Source: Acidobacteriota bacterium
GTDB taxonomy: Bacteria > Acidobacteriota > Terriglobia > Acidiferrales > UBA7541
Direction of reading: 5' to 3'
NCBI GenBank assembly: GCA_013289665.1
Contig: JABCZN010000004.1
Coordinates: 1-64,000, forward strand
DNA length: 64,000 nucleotides
Shown: piece by piece, positions 27,116-35,846 of the stretch
Layout of the letters: each line of letters begins with the position of its first letter
Numbering within the stretch: the first letter of the stretch is position 1
The notes under the pieces: generated by a model
Databases searched by the model: none
What the model saw: only the letters and a program-made list of their open reading frames with translations
Told to the model about the DNA's origin: nothing
Translations under genes and position numbers: made by a program

Positions 27116-28939
27116 ATGCGACTGCCTTCGCGCCGATCATTTCTACAGTCAGGCTCTCTTGCCCTGGCATGGGCATCCTCGAATGCGCTGTCCGGGTTTC
27201 GCTCGCTCGAAGGTTTCTCTGACGCCCGCCCCTTGGAGGAATTTGGCTACGAGGACGTAACTTTGGCGAGCGAGCTTCACGAAAACCAGTTGAACAACAC
27301 CCACTCCGTGCTGATGAATCTCAGCGAAGACAGCATGCTGAAACCCCTGCGGCAGATGGCCGGACAACCGGCCCCGGGTGATGACCTGGGCGGCTGGTAT
27401 CACTATGATCCCGATTTCGACTACCGCAAAGGCGACACGGGTTTTGCTCCCGGCTGCCCTTTTGGCCAATGGGTCTCCGCGCTGGCACGGGCCTACGCGA
27501 TCCGGCCCGACCCTGCCGTTCGCGAAAAGGTCATTCGCCTGAATCGTCTCTACGCGCAAACCATCTCCGGCGATTTCTACGAGAAAAGCCGCTTCCCCGC
27601 CTATTGTTACGATAAATTCCTGCTCGGCCTGATTGATTCACACCGACTCGTCGGCGATCCCGACGCACTCGCCATTCTGGATCACACGACGGACGTCGCC
27701 CTGCCGCACTTGCCCAAGACCGCTATTGAGCACGGGGTCAGCTGGCGGCCGGGCACCGACGAGTCCTACACCTGGGACGAGTCCTATACCATTTCCGAAA
27801 ATCTTTTCCTCGCGTCCGAGCGCGGTGCCGGTCCGCGCTACAAGCAGCTGGCTATTCAGTATCTCGACGACCTCTTCTACACACCGCTCGCGGAAGGCCG
27901 CAACAATCTTGCCGGGCGTCATGCCTACAGCCACGTCAATTCTCTTTGCTCAGCGGTAGAAGCCTACCTCGCCGCCGACGATAAGAAGCTTCTGCGCGCG
28001 GCGAAGAATGGGTTTGAAATGCTCCTCGACCAGAGTTTTGCGACCGGCGCATGGGGACCCGAAGAAACGCTCTGCGCGCCGGACAGCGACGACCTGGCCG
28101 CCAGCCTCGAAAAGACTCACCACAGCTTTGAGACTCCCTGCGGCTCGTACGCGCATTTCAAACTCACCCGTTACCTGCTCCGAGTCACGCGCGATTCGCG
28201 CTACGGCGACAGCATGGAGCGCGTCATGTACAACACCATTCTGGGCGCAAAACCGCTCCTGCCGGACGGCAGCACTTTCTATTACGCCGATTACAATTCC
28301 GACGCAAAAAAGTATTACAAGCCAACTCACTGGCCCTGCTGTTCCGGCACCATGCCCCAGGTCGCCGCCGACTATCGCATCAATACCTACTTCCGCGATC
28401 GCGGCGGCGTGTACGTGAATCTCTACATTCCCTCCACTCTGCGGTGGATCCAGGAAGGTGCGCGCTTCTCCTTGCAGCAGACTTCGGCTTATCCCCTCGA
28501 TTCGTCGGTCGAGTTCCAGGTTCGTGCCGCGCAATCGAAGAATTTCACGCTGCACTTCCGCATTCCCGCCTGGGCCGATGCCCCCACGTTGCTCGTGAAT
28601 GGCAAACGGACCACGGCGGCCGTCGCGCCGGGGAATTTCGCTTCCATCTCGCGGGTGTGGAAAAACGGCGACCGTGTCGAGCTCGACCTCCCGATGAGAA
28701 CGCGTCTCGAGCCGATCGACAAAAGGCACCCCAATACCGTCGCTATGCTCTCCGGGCCTCTCGTTCTGTTCGGTATCAACGGAACTAGCCAAGCAGCCAC
28801 GCGCAGCCAATTGCTGGCCGCAAGACGGACGTCACCAGCCCAGTGGCAGACCAGCACCAGCAACGGCTCCCTGCTCTTGCTGCCGTTTTTCACGATCGCC
28901 GACGAATCCTACTCAACCTACTTCAAGGTCACCGGTTAG
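27116..28939 (+). CDS. Secreted glycoside hydrolase, GH127 / DUF1680 (beta-L-arabinofuranosidase-like)
   Basis: 607 residues from the ATG at 27116. A Tat-like signal is present (RRSFLQSG, then a short hydrophobic run). An alpha/alpha barrel follows: WYHYDPDFDYRKGDTGFAPG, LASERGAGPRYKQLAIQYLD and GRHAYSHVNSLCSAVEAYLA. The zinc-site region FETPCGSYAHFKLTRYLLRV (about 340-360) and WPCCSGTMPQ (about 405-415) correspond to the Glu/Cys and Cys-Cys ligands of GH127, although Glu and the first Cys are separated by two residues here. Beta-sandwich domains follow. Substrate is probably an arabinose-containing plant glycan; that is inference. Confidence 0.8.
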   Translation: MRLPSRRSFLQSGSLALAWASSNALSGFRSLEGFSDARPLEEFGYEDVTLASELHENQLNNTHSVLMNLSEDSMLKPLRQMAGQPAPGDDLGGWYHYDPDFDYRKGDTGFAPGCPFGQWVSALARAYAIRPDPAVREKVIRLNRLYAQTISGDFYEKSRFPAYCYDKFLLGLIDSHRLVGDPDALAILDHTTDVALPHLPKTAIEHGVSWRPGTDESYTWDESYTISENLFLASERGAGPRYKQLAIQYLDDLFYTPLAEGRNNLAGRHAYSHVNSLCSAVEAYLAADDKKLLRAAKNGFEMLLDQSFATGAWGPEETLCAPDSDDLAASLEKTHHSFETPCGSYAHFKLTRYLLRVTRDSRYGDSMERVMYNTILGAKPLLPDGSTFYYADYNSDAKKYYKPTHWPCCSGTMPQVAADYRINTYFRDRGGVYVNLYIPSTLRWIQEGARFSLQQTSAYPLDSSVEFQVRAAQSKNFTLHFRIPAWADAPTLLVNGKRTTAAVAPGNFASISRVWKNGDRVELDLPMRTRLEPIDKRHPNTVAMLSGPLVLFGINGTSQAATRSQLLAARRTSPAQWQTSTSNGSLLLLPFFTIADESYSTYFKVTG

Positions 28940-28950
28940 CGACCCTGACC

Positions 28951-29643
28951 ATGGCGATCACCTCTCGGAACAGCTCTGAGGAACTTGCGTGCGCAATTGA
29001 GCGCGACGGTTTCGCAATTCTCTCGAGCTGCCTTGACGAGTCGTTGGTAATACGGCTCTTAGGAACATTGGACGACACTCGATGCGGTCGACGAAATTTA
29101 CTGAGGGAACCGCTTGTACGGGAACTCGCACAGTCAGAAGAAATCCGTCGCGTGATTGCGCCGGTGCTAGGCCCAAATTGCTTTGCGATCAAAGGGATTT
29201 TGTTCAACAAGACACAAAAATCAAATTGGAAAGTTCCCTGGCATCAAGACCTGACGATTACCGTGAAAAATCGGGTCGAAGTGGAAGGGTTTGGACCCTG
29301 GTCGATCAAGGGTGGGGTAGTAAACGTGCAGCCGCGCACGGACGTGTTAGACCGAATACTTGCGATACGGATTCACCTGGATGCCAACGACCAACAGAAC
29401 GGCCCCCTGCGCGTGATTCCAGGCTCCCACCTGCACGGCAGGCTCACCTCCGAGCAGATTGCAAACTGGGATAAATCCGGGGCCGTGGCGTGCCTGGTCC
29501 CGAGAGGAGGCGCTCTCCTGATGCGGCCACTGATCGTGCACGCCTCCTCCGCATGCCAATTGCCCAAGAGTCGTCGTGTCATTCACCTCGAATATAGTTC
29601 AGGAGACTTGCCAAGCGGATTGCGTTGGCACACCACGGTCTGA
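28951..29643 (+). CDS. Phytanoyl-CoA dioxygenase (PhyH) family protein
   Basis: 230 residues from ATG 28951 (MAITSRNSSEEL). It is an Fe(II)/2-oxoglutarate oxygenase: the metal triad is HQD in KVPWHQDLTITV (about 97-108) plus the distal His in LMRPLIVHASSAC (about 190-202), with an Arg ten residues later (SRRVIHLEYS) for 2-oxoglutarate. GPLRVIPGSHLHGRL is the family's PGSH motif. The substrate is unknown. Codon use is less GC-biased than in neighbours (many TTA/AGA/CGA-type codons), which suggests recent arrival. It follows the GH127 gene by 11 bases. Confidence 0.85.
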   Translation: MAITSRNSSEELACAIERDGFAILSSCLDESLVIRLLGTLDDTRCGRRNLLREPLVRELAQSEEIRRVIAPVLGPNCFAIKGILFNKTQKSNWKVPWHQDLTITVKNRVEVEGFGPWSIKGGVVNVQPRTDVLDRILAIRIHLDANDQQNGPLRVIPGSHLHGRLTSEQIANWDKSGAVACLVPRGGALLMRPLIVHASSACQLPKSRRVIHLEYSSGDLPSGLRWHTTV

Positions 29644-29683
29644 CTGGACAGAGGCTGCCGCTGGTTACTTGGTTCGGAACCTC

Positions 29684-30943
29684 TCATCCCGCCGAAGAGG
29701 AACCGATCCCCAGAACTTCTCCGCTCAAAGCGCTTGTGTCCCAGCCGAGCGATAGCTGCGTATTGGGCGCAGTTGGCCGCTCTCCTTCCCACGGTCGCGT
29801 TACAAATCCAAACTTCTGACGGATGCGCGCCACTCGCTCCGATACCTTCTTGCGATACTCTTCGGGCGCGTAGCCGTTTTTTGTGTACCACCGGCAATAC
29901 TGCTTCGCCAGCCTCGGAAATTTCTCCTCGATGAACGGCAAAAACTGCTTCGCGGATGCGGGCATCAGGAACAAGACGCCGGACCAGAACCATTCCGCTC
30001 CGGCCTCTTTGGCTGCTGCGGCGACGCCTTCCAATTCTCCGTCCGCATCGGTAATCCCCGGCAGCAGCGGAGAAGCGGAAACGCCCACGTGCAACCCCGC
30101 TTCGCGCAACTCCTTCACCGCCGCCAGCCGCAAATCCGGCCGAGGCGCCCGCGGCTCCAGCAAGCGCGCCAGCCGCGGCTTCAGCGTGGTCACCGTGATA
30201 TTCACGGTCAGCGCCGACTTCGCCGCAATCGTCTTCAGCAAATCAATGTCGCGCACAATCTGGTTCGACTTGGTGATGATCGAAACGCTCAGCCCTTCCC
30301 GCTTCGCCAGTTCCTCCAGGCACGCCCGCGTCACACCATACTCCCGCTCCGCCGGCTGATAGGGATCTGTCGCCGTTCCGATCGCGATGTGCTCCGCCTT
30401 TGTGTATCCGGAAGCCTTCGAGGCGTGCGAATACTTCCGCTCCACGTCCCGCGCCAGCAGCGCCCCGGCATCCTGCTTCACAAAAATCTTCCGCTCGAAC
30501 TCCCCGCCGTCAATTTCCATATATTCGTGCGTGTACCGCGCGTAACAGTATTTGCAGGCAAACTCGCACCCGCGGTACGGGTTGATCGTCCAATCAAACG
30601 GCACCCGCGCCGAATCGCACTTATTCAAGATCGACTTCACTGGCAGCAAGAAATACTCAGGCTTTTCCAAAGATTTCCGCTTGGTGTCCGCCGCCGGGGC
30701 TTCGGCGGCGAGGCGAGCAATGCCCACCAGTGGCACATGGGAAGTCGGAAATTCCGGCAGGGGGCAATCCGCCGTTGGGCTTTCCAGACTTGCCTTGCGC
30801 CAGCCGGCTTCGCCCTGGGCAAGGGCGCCGGCCTCTGGCTTTGGTTCAGCAGGGCTAAAAGGAAGGAGTTGTGTTGCGGAGCGTCGAACGGGGCGGCGCC
30901 GCATCGCGAAACGCGGCGTCAGTTGGGGAAGAACTGGGGACAT
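29684..30943 (-). CDS. Radical SAM protein of the SplB-like / PA0069 group
   Basis: 419 residues. The cluster motif CEFACKYCYA (about 128-137, CxxxCxxC) sits in INPYRGCEFACKYCYARYTH. Other typical segments are IAIGTATDPYQPAEREYGVT, VSIITKSNQIVRDIDLL and a C-terminal WYTKNGYAPEEYRKKVSERV. Relatives include spore photoproduct lyase-like proteins of unknown reaction. The first 85 residues are proline- and alanine-rich and not conserved-looking, so a downstream start or an inserted low-complexity stretch is possible. Confidence 0.8.
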   Translation of the reverse strand: MSPVLPQLTPRFAMRRRPVRRSATQLLPFSPAEPKPEAGALAQGEAGWRKASLESPTADCPLPEFPTSHVPLVGIARLAAEAPAADTKRKSLEKPEYFLLPVKSILNKCDSARVPFDWTINPYRGCEFACKYCYARYTHEYMEIDGGEFERKIFVKQDAGALLARDVERKYSHASKASGYTKAEHIAIGTATDPYQPAEREYGVTRACLEELAKREGLSVSIITKSNQIVRDIDLLKTIAAKSALTVNITVTTLKPRLARLLEPRAPRPDLRLAAVKELREAGLHVGVSASPLLPGITDADGELEGVAAAAKEAGAEWFWSGVLFLMPASAKQFLPFIEEKFPRLAKQYCRWYTKNGYAPEEYRKKVSERVARIRQKFGFVTRPWEGERPTAPNTQLSLGWDTSALSGEVLGIGSSSAG

Positions 30944-31118
30944 GGCTCACCTCGATGCATCTCCAGTGTTTCGCTTTTTGTTCGCCATGTCAAGAAAATT
31001 CCTGCCTCCCGGATCCCTGCCTCCCCTAGAAGTCTCTTTGCATTGAGAGTACGGCGTCCCCATTCTCCTCGCCCGTCCCTGGCGCCTCTTGATACAGTAA
31101 TTTCTGGGAGCCTTCCGT

Positions 31119-32561
31119 ATGCGCGCATTGAGTTCGACCCCGACTCTAGTCCTGTGTAACTCATTGCTCGTCGCAAACTTTGCCGCGGCACAAACTCCTC
31201 CGCCAAGTCCATCCCAAAAGCCCGGCTCCCCCGCGGCCAACGCCGCTATTCCCTCCCCCGTCTCGCGCCATTACCCTATCCTCATCCTCGCCCACGGCAG
31301 CGAGCCCATCTGGTCTTTACGCCTGGGCATGAAGGGGCCCGAGCGCCTCGACCGCGCCGGCTATCCGCCCATCATCCTCGACCCGGCCGAAATCGCTCCC
31401 GACGAACCCGGCGTCTCCTGGATCTACCACGCTAAAGACGACGTCACCGGCGCCGACGTGGCCGTCGAACTTTCCCGCGAATCCTGCTCCGACGGCATGA
31501 GCGACATCAAGTACACCTTCAAAGTCGAACTGCAGCACACGCAAATCGGCTTGCTCAACGGCTGCGGCCAGAGCTCGCCTGAAAAATTCCCCGAATTCCG
31601 CAAAAAAAATCAGCTGGATCCCGAGGACAACGCGGACGAAAAAGACAAAGATAAGGGTAAGGATAAAGACAAGGACAAGAACAAGGATAAGGAAAAGGAC
31701 AAGGACAAGGACAAAAAGAGCGTCCTCGATCCCATTATTAATTTCCAGCCGCCCACAGCTGTCGCTTATCTCGACGCCGCTGGCAAAGTCATCTTTAGCC
31801 GCAGCGCAATTAGAAGAGCCGTCGCGCCTGAGGGCTCCGAACTCGCCGTCTCTCACGACGGCAAAAAGCTTCTCTACACTCGCTCCGATTCCGCGAATGG
31901 GCCCGAGAGCACGATTGCGTTATACGATTGGGACACCGGCCGATTGCGCGATCTCGCCACCACCAACGCGCGCAGCGCCTTCTGGTCGCCCGACGATTCC
32001 CGCGTGGCTTTCCTGAAATACGACGGCAAGATTTGGCAGGTCTGGACGCTGCCCGTCAATGCGCCTGAAACCGCCGCCCAGTTTTCTCCGCAACCAGTTG
32101 AAGCGCTCCATGGCTGGACCTCGTCCACTACGATTCTCGCGAGCGACCTAGAGAACGCCTACTGGCTCGGCGAGGACAAGCCACCAGAAACCGTCGCCCT
32201 CAAAGAAATTTATGGCGATTCCTTTCAAGCGATGAGCAGCGACACGCTTCGCCCCAATCCCATCAACGCCGATTTGCTGCTCGTCTCTGCTTATTACTTG
32301 AAGACACCCGCAGGCGCGCCCGCGGATTCCGTCGGCCTGAACTCCACTTTTTTTCTTTACGAAGTTCTCTCAAAGCGCCGCACGATTCTCGGCCCCGCCG
32401 ATTCCTACCAGCGCGCCGCCGAATGGTCCCGCGACGGCCTGCAAATTTTCTATACGCGCGGCGTCCCGGGCAAAGCGCCGCCCGCCACGTGGCGCATCTT
32501 CTGGGACGCCACCAACCCCAGCCGCTTCAACTCCGGCGCCAAGTTCGTAATCGGCAGGTAG
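31119..32561 (+). CDS. Secreted protein: COG3650-like domain, Lys-Asp repeat linker and propeller-like C-terminal half
   Basis: 480 residues with a signal peptide (SLLVANFAAAQ). The N-terminal part has GSEPIWSLRL (about 63-72), CSDGMSDIKYTFKVEL (about 127-142) and LNGCG, the pattern of the uncharacterised COG3650 family. A charged linker of Lys/Asp repeats (about 173-201) follows, then a region with TolB-like blade motifs (AVSHDGKKLLYTRSDSANGP, then AFWSPDDSRVAFLKYDGKIW and AAEWSRDGLQIFYTRG). The role is unknown; periplasmic binding or sensing is plausible. A strong terminator lies 10 bases after the stop. Confidence 0.65.
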   Translation: MRALSSTPTLVLCNSLLVANFAAAQTPPPSPSQKPGSPAANAAIPSPVSRHYPILILAHGSEPIWSLRLGMKGPERLDRAGYPPIILDPAEIAPDEPGVSWIYHAKDDVTGADVAVELSRESCSDGMSDIKYTFKVELQHTQIGLLNGCGQSSPEKFPEFRKKNQLDPEDNADEKDKDKGKDKDKDKNKDKEKDKDKDKKSVLDPIINFQPPTAVAYLDAAGKVIFSRSAIRRAVAPEGSELAVSHDGKKLLYTRSDSANGPESTIALYDWDTGRLRDLATTNARSAFWSPDDSRVAFLKYDGKIWQVWTLPVNAPETAAQFSPQPVEALHGWTSSTTILASDLENAYWLGEDKPPETVALKEIYGDSFQAMSSDTLRPNPINADLLLVSAYYLKTPAGAPADSVGLNSTFFLYEVLSKRRTILGPADSYQRAAEWSRDGLQIFYTRGVPGKAPPATWRIFWDATNPSRFNSGAKFVIGR

Positions 32562-32570
32562 CTTTTCGGT

Positions 32571-32593
32571 GCGAGAGCAAAGCTCTCGCTTTT
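32571..32593 (+). terminator. Intrinsic terminator after the propeller-protein gene
   Basis: GCGAGAGC (32571-32578) and GCTCTCGC (32582-32589) form a perfect 8-base stem with a three-base AAA loop, followed by TTTT. It begins 10 bases after the stop at 32561. The stem also lies 47 bases past the end of the convergent alcohol dehydrogenase gene, where it may limit read-through. Confidence 0.85.
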
Positions 32594-32639
32594 GCGGCGT
32601 CAACCCTGCCGACCAATCCTCGTTCAAGAATGGGGCCGC

Positions 32640-33749
32640 CTATTTGAGCGACGCCATATCAATCACGAAGCGATACTTCACATCGCTCTTCAGCAACCGC
32701 TCATACGCATCATTGGCCTTCTGGATCGGAATCAGCTCGATGTCCGACGTGATCCCGTGCTTCCCGCAGAAATCCAGCATCTCCTGCGTCTCGCGAATGC
32801 CGCCGATGGCCGAGCCCGTCAGCCTTCGACGCTTCATAATCAGGGTGAACGCACTAACCGGCGCGGGCTTCTCCGGCGCGCCCACCAACGTCATCGTGCC
32901 GTCGAGCTTCAGCAACTGCAAGTACGCATTCAGGTCGTGGTCCGCGGAAGCCGTGTCGAGGATGAAATCGAAGCTCCCGGCATGCTTCTGCATCTCTTCG
33001 CTGTTCCGCGAATTCACCACTTCCTCGGCGCCCAACCGTTTCGCGTCCGCGGCTTTGTTTGGCGAAGTGGTGAGAAGCACGGTGTGCGCGCCGAACGCAT
33101 GCGCAAACTTCACGCCCATGTGCCCCAGCCCGCCCAGGCCCACCACGCCCACCTTGTGTCCCTTGCCCACGTTCCAGTGGCGCAGCGGCGAGTACGTGGT
33201 GATGCCCGCGCAAAGTAGCGGCGCGGTGCCCGCCAGGTCCAGCCCCGCCGGCACGCGCAACACGTAGCTTTCATCCACCACGATGCCGGTCGAATATCCG
33301 CCGTAGGTGACGCCGCCAAGAATCTTGTCCTCGCCGTTGTAGGTCAGCGTCAGGCCGCTTTCGCAGTACTGCTCTTCGCCGGCTTTACAAGCCGGGCACA
33401 CACGGTCCGAGTCCACCATGCAGCCCACCGCCGCGATGTCGCCCGCCTTGAACTTGGTCACCGCGCTGCCCACTTTCGTCACGCGGCCCACGATTTCGTG
33501 GCCCGGCACGACGGGATACACGGTCGGCATCACCTCTTTCCATTCGTTGCGCACCTGGTGCAAATCGGAATGGCACACGCCGCAGAATAGAATTTCGATC
33601 TGCACATCCTGCGCGCGAGGCTCGCGCCGCGGAATGCTGAGCGGAGCCAATCCCGATGTCGGACTCCCCGCCGCGAACGCATCCGCCGCAAATGTCTTCG
33701 GCTTCCCCGAAGTTGTTTCTTTCGCTGTCTGTCGAGCTGCTTCACTCAT
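32640..33749 (-). CDS. Zinc-dependent NAD(P) alcohol dehydrogenase (YahK/AdhC-like)
   Basis: 369 residues from the ATG at 33749 (MSEAARQTAKE); the open frame extends 20 codons further without a start like it. Catalytic zinc ligands are in LFCGVCHSDLHQVR (Cys about 57) and VVPGHEIVGRV (His about 80). Cofactor loop: VGVVGLGGLGHMGVKFAHAFG (kept short: GLGGLG). The structural zinc lobe reads CMVDSDRVCPACKAGEEQYC: the usual first cysteine of the four is Asp. It probably acts on aldehydes and primary alcohols (cinnamyl/YahK group, NADP). Confidence 0.88.
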   Translation of the reverse strand: MSEAARQTAKETTSGKPKTFAADAFAAGSPTSGLAPLSIPRREPRAQDVQIEILFCGVCHSDLHQVRNEWKEVMPTVYPVVPGHEIVGRVTKVGSAVTKFKAGDIAAVGCMVDSDRVCPACKAGEEQYCESGLTLTYNGEDKILGGVTYGGYSTGIVVDESYVLRVPAGLDLAGTAPLLCAGITTYSPLRHWNVGKGHKVGVVGLGGLGHMGVKFAHAFGAHTVLLTTSPNKAADAKRLGAEEVVNSRNSEEMQKHAGSFDFILDTASADHDLNAYLQLLKLDGTMTLVGAPEKPAPVSAFTLIMKRRRLTGSAIGGIRETQEMLDFCGKHGITSDIELIPIQKANDAYERLLKSDVKYRFVIDMASLK

Positions 33750-33971
33750 TTCTGCGTTCCTCCAAACTTGAATTCTTGAAATCCCGCCAGCGCCGCTTCT
33801 CCTGCACATTACTTGGATTTGATTCAGCGCCCTCAGGTCACATCTACTTTTTTATTTTTCCTAACGCGATTTTAACTTGACTGTTCAATTTCGCTCGAAC
33901 ACTATTAACGGTTCAGACCATTATCTCCCAGGCGGCACCCGGGCCCCCTGACAACTGAATCGGGGGTTCAG

Positions 33972-34679
33972 GTGGAAATCATCAGTACACCGCGCAGATT
34001 TCCCGCTTTCTCTCCTTGGGGCCGAAGTGTCGCCGCACTGTTCGCGGCGGGTTTCGTCGCCTACCAGCTCGGCAAGGGTGAAGTCCCGCCCGGAATGCTG
34101 CTGGTCATCGCCACCGTCGTCGCCCTCGTCGTGGCCATCCAGCTGGTGCCCCACGGCCCTCACCACGTCCGAAAGCCGGGGCAGGATTTGGATGCGATCA
34201 GCCTGCGAAAAGCCAGGGCGGAAGCTGCCCTTCTGAAGCGAGCTTATTCTCCGCCCCATCTCACCCAGTTTGAGTCCCGCGAATTTTCTCGACCGGTACG
34301 GGAATCCGCTGGCGAGGGTGATTCGTTCGAAGCTCTGCGGCCATTCTACATCGTTTATCCCGGGCGCAATTTCACCGCAATTGCCGCTTCCCTGAAATTC
34401 CATGGAGATAAAGACTACGGAGAATGGCAACCCGTGGCGAATTCGGCTCCTCAGCAATCGCCAGCCGGGCATCCCGACGAGCATTATCACTGGATCCTGA
34501 TCGCCTACGTCCCGCCAAACGACCATTTCGACGCCAAGCTCAAGCTCCGCGACTCGCAATCAAATTTGGGTGTTGCCGTGATCCGCGATCTCGTCGCCGC
34601 CAAAGACCGCCCGTTCCACTCCGTCCACCTCAAACTCCCCGCAGTGGCCGAGCACTTCCGAGCCTCCCCTTCCCAATAA
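33972..34679 (+). CDS. Membrane-anchored protein of unknown function
   Basis: 235 residues from a GTG at 33972 (MEIISTPRRFPAFSPWGRSV). Two adjacent hydrophobic segments (about 18-34 and 40-58) put a hydrophilic 170-residue C-terminal domain on one side of the membrane. That domain has HPDEHYHWILIAYVPPNDHF and LGVAVIRDLVAAKDRP, but I recognise no family. It lies between the ADH gene (divergent) and a convergent yeiH-type gene, with its own transcript implied. The function is not inferable. Confidence 0.55.
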   Translation: MEIISTPRRFPAFSPWGRSVAALFAAGFVAYQLGKGEVPPGMLLVIATVVALVVAIQLVPHGPHHVRKPGQDLDAISLRKARAEAALLKRAYSPPHLTQFESREFSRPVRESAGEGDSFEALRPFYIVYPGRNFTAIAASLKFHGDKDYGEWQPVANSAPQQSPAGHPDEHYHWILIAYVPPNDHFDAKLKLRDSQSNLGVAVIRDLVAAKDRPFHSVHLKLPAVAEHFRASPSQ

Positions 34680-34858
34680 CCCAGCCGCTATTCCCTTCGC
34701 TCTTCTTCTCGATTCCTCAATGTGCGCTGGTCTTCTAAGCCAGCCCGCCAGGGGAGGCATCTCCTTAATCACCGCCACCCCAATAACTTCCCGACTCTTC
34801 CACCAGAATCAGGGGGGACACCCCCACGTGGCCCGACCAATTCTGTTCACTACTTACC

Positions 34859-35779
34859 TCAGAGATGTATCCAATTCCCCAGGATCAGCGCCAGCGTCGT
34901 GCTTCCCACGATCAGCCACAGGATCAGGCCCTGCAGCAGAGGGCGAACACCGACCTTGGCGAGCGTCTTTTTGTTCAGGCCTGTGCCGATCAGAAAGAGG
35001 GTCACCGTCAAACCGATTCTGCCCAGGTGATTCAGCGCGTCAAAGGCGCCACTGTAGGCGGGCAGCAGCGTGTTCAGCAGCGCCGCGAAACAGAAAAACA
35101 GGATGAACCACGGCCACTGGATGCGCGCTTTGCTCTTCAGCAAAATTGCCGTCACGGCCGAGAGCGGCACGATCCACAGCGCCCGCGCCAGCTTGATCGT
35201 GGTTCCGACTGCAAGCGCCGCCGCGCCGTATTTCGCCGTCGCGCCCACCACCGAGCTTGTGTCGTGAATCGCCAGCGCCGACCACAACCCGAACTCGGTC
35301 TGGCTCATATGCAGCGCCAGCCCGATTACCGGAAAAAGAAACAGCGCTACGGAATTCAGGATGAACACCGTGCCGAGCGATACGGCCATCTCTTCTTCGT
35401 TGGCCTCGGCAATGGGTCCAACGGCGGCAATCGCGCTGCCTCCGCAAATGGCCGTGCCCGCGCTGATCAGAAACGCAGCTTTCTTCTGCACGTGAATCAG
35501 GTAACCGAGCCCCAGCCCCAGCAGCATCGCGCCGGTGATGCTCAGCGCCGTATACACGAACCCAGACTTCCCGGCGCGCACGACTTCGTGGAGATTCATG
35601 CCGAATCCGAGCGCCACCACCGAAGCCTGCAACAGGAATTTCGAGAGGCTCTTGCTCTCCACGTGAAACGGGTGGATCACCATCAGGCCATAGATGAGGC
35701 CGCCCAGAAGGGCAATGGGCGGGGATATAAATCCGCTGGCCGCAAGGATCACACCCGCAAAAAAGAGGTTCTTGTTCAT
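34859..35779 (-). CDS. yeiH: YeiH/UPF0324 family membrane protein (putative sulfate exporter)
   Basis: 306 residues with about ten predicted helices. Typical sequence blocks are LLGGLIYGLMVIHPFHVESK, FLLQASVVALGFGMNLHEVV (about 48-67), AFLISAGTAICGGSAIAAVG (about 99-118), HDTSSVVGATAKYGAAAL, and ALWIVPLSAVTAIL. The family is annotated as sulfate export, mainly from context. A LysR regulator gene ends 67 bases upstream on the same strand, the same partnership as yeiE-yeiH in enterobacteria. Confidence 0.85.
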   Translation of the reverse strand: MNKNLFFAGVILAASGFISPPIALLGGLIYGLMVIHPFHVESKSLSKFLLQASVVALGFGMNLHEVVRAGKSGFVYTALSITGAMLLGLGLGYLIHVQKKAAFLISAGTAICGGSAIAAVGPIAEANEEEMAVSLGTVFILNSVALFLFPVIGLALHMSQTEFGLWSALAIHDTSSVVGATAKYGAAALAVGTTIKLARALWIVPLSAVTAILLKSKARIQWPWFILFFCFAALLNTLLPAYSGAFDALNHLGRIGLTVTLFLIGTGLNKKTLAKVGVRPLLQGLILWLIVGSTTLALILGNWIHL

Positions 35780-35846
35780 TGGCCGAGTCTGACAGATCGA
35801 GAGAACGCGAGTCCAAGCAGCAATCCTAATCGGACATTAGCCCGCC

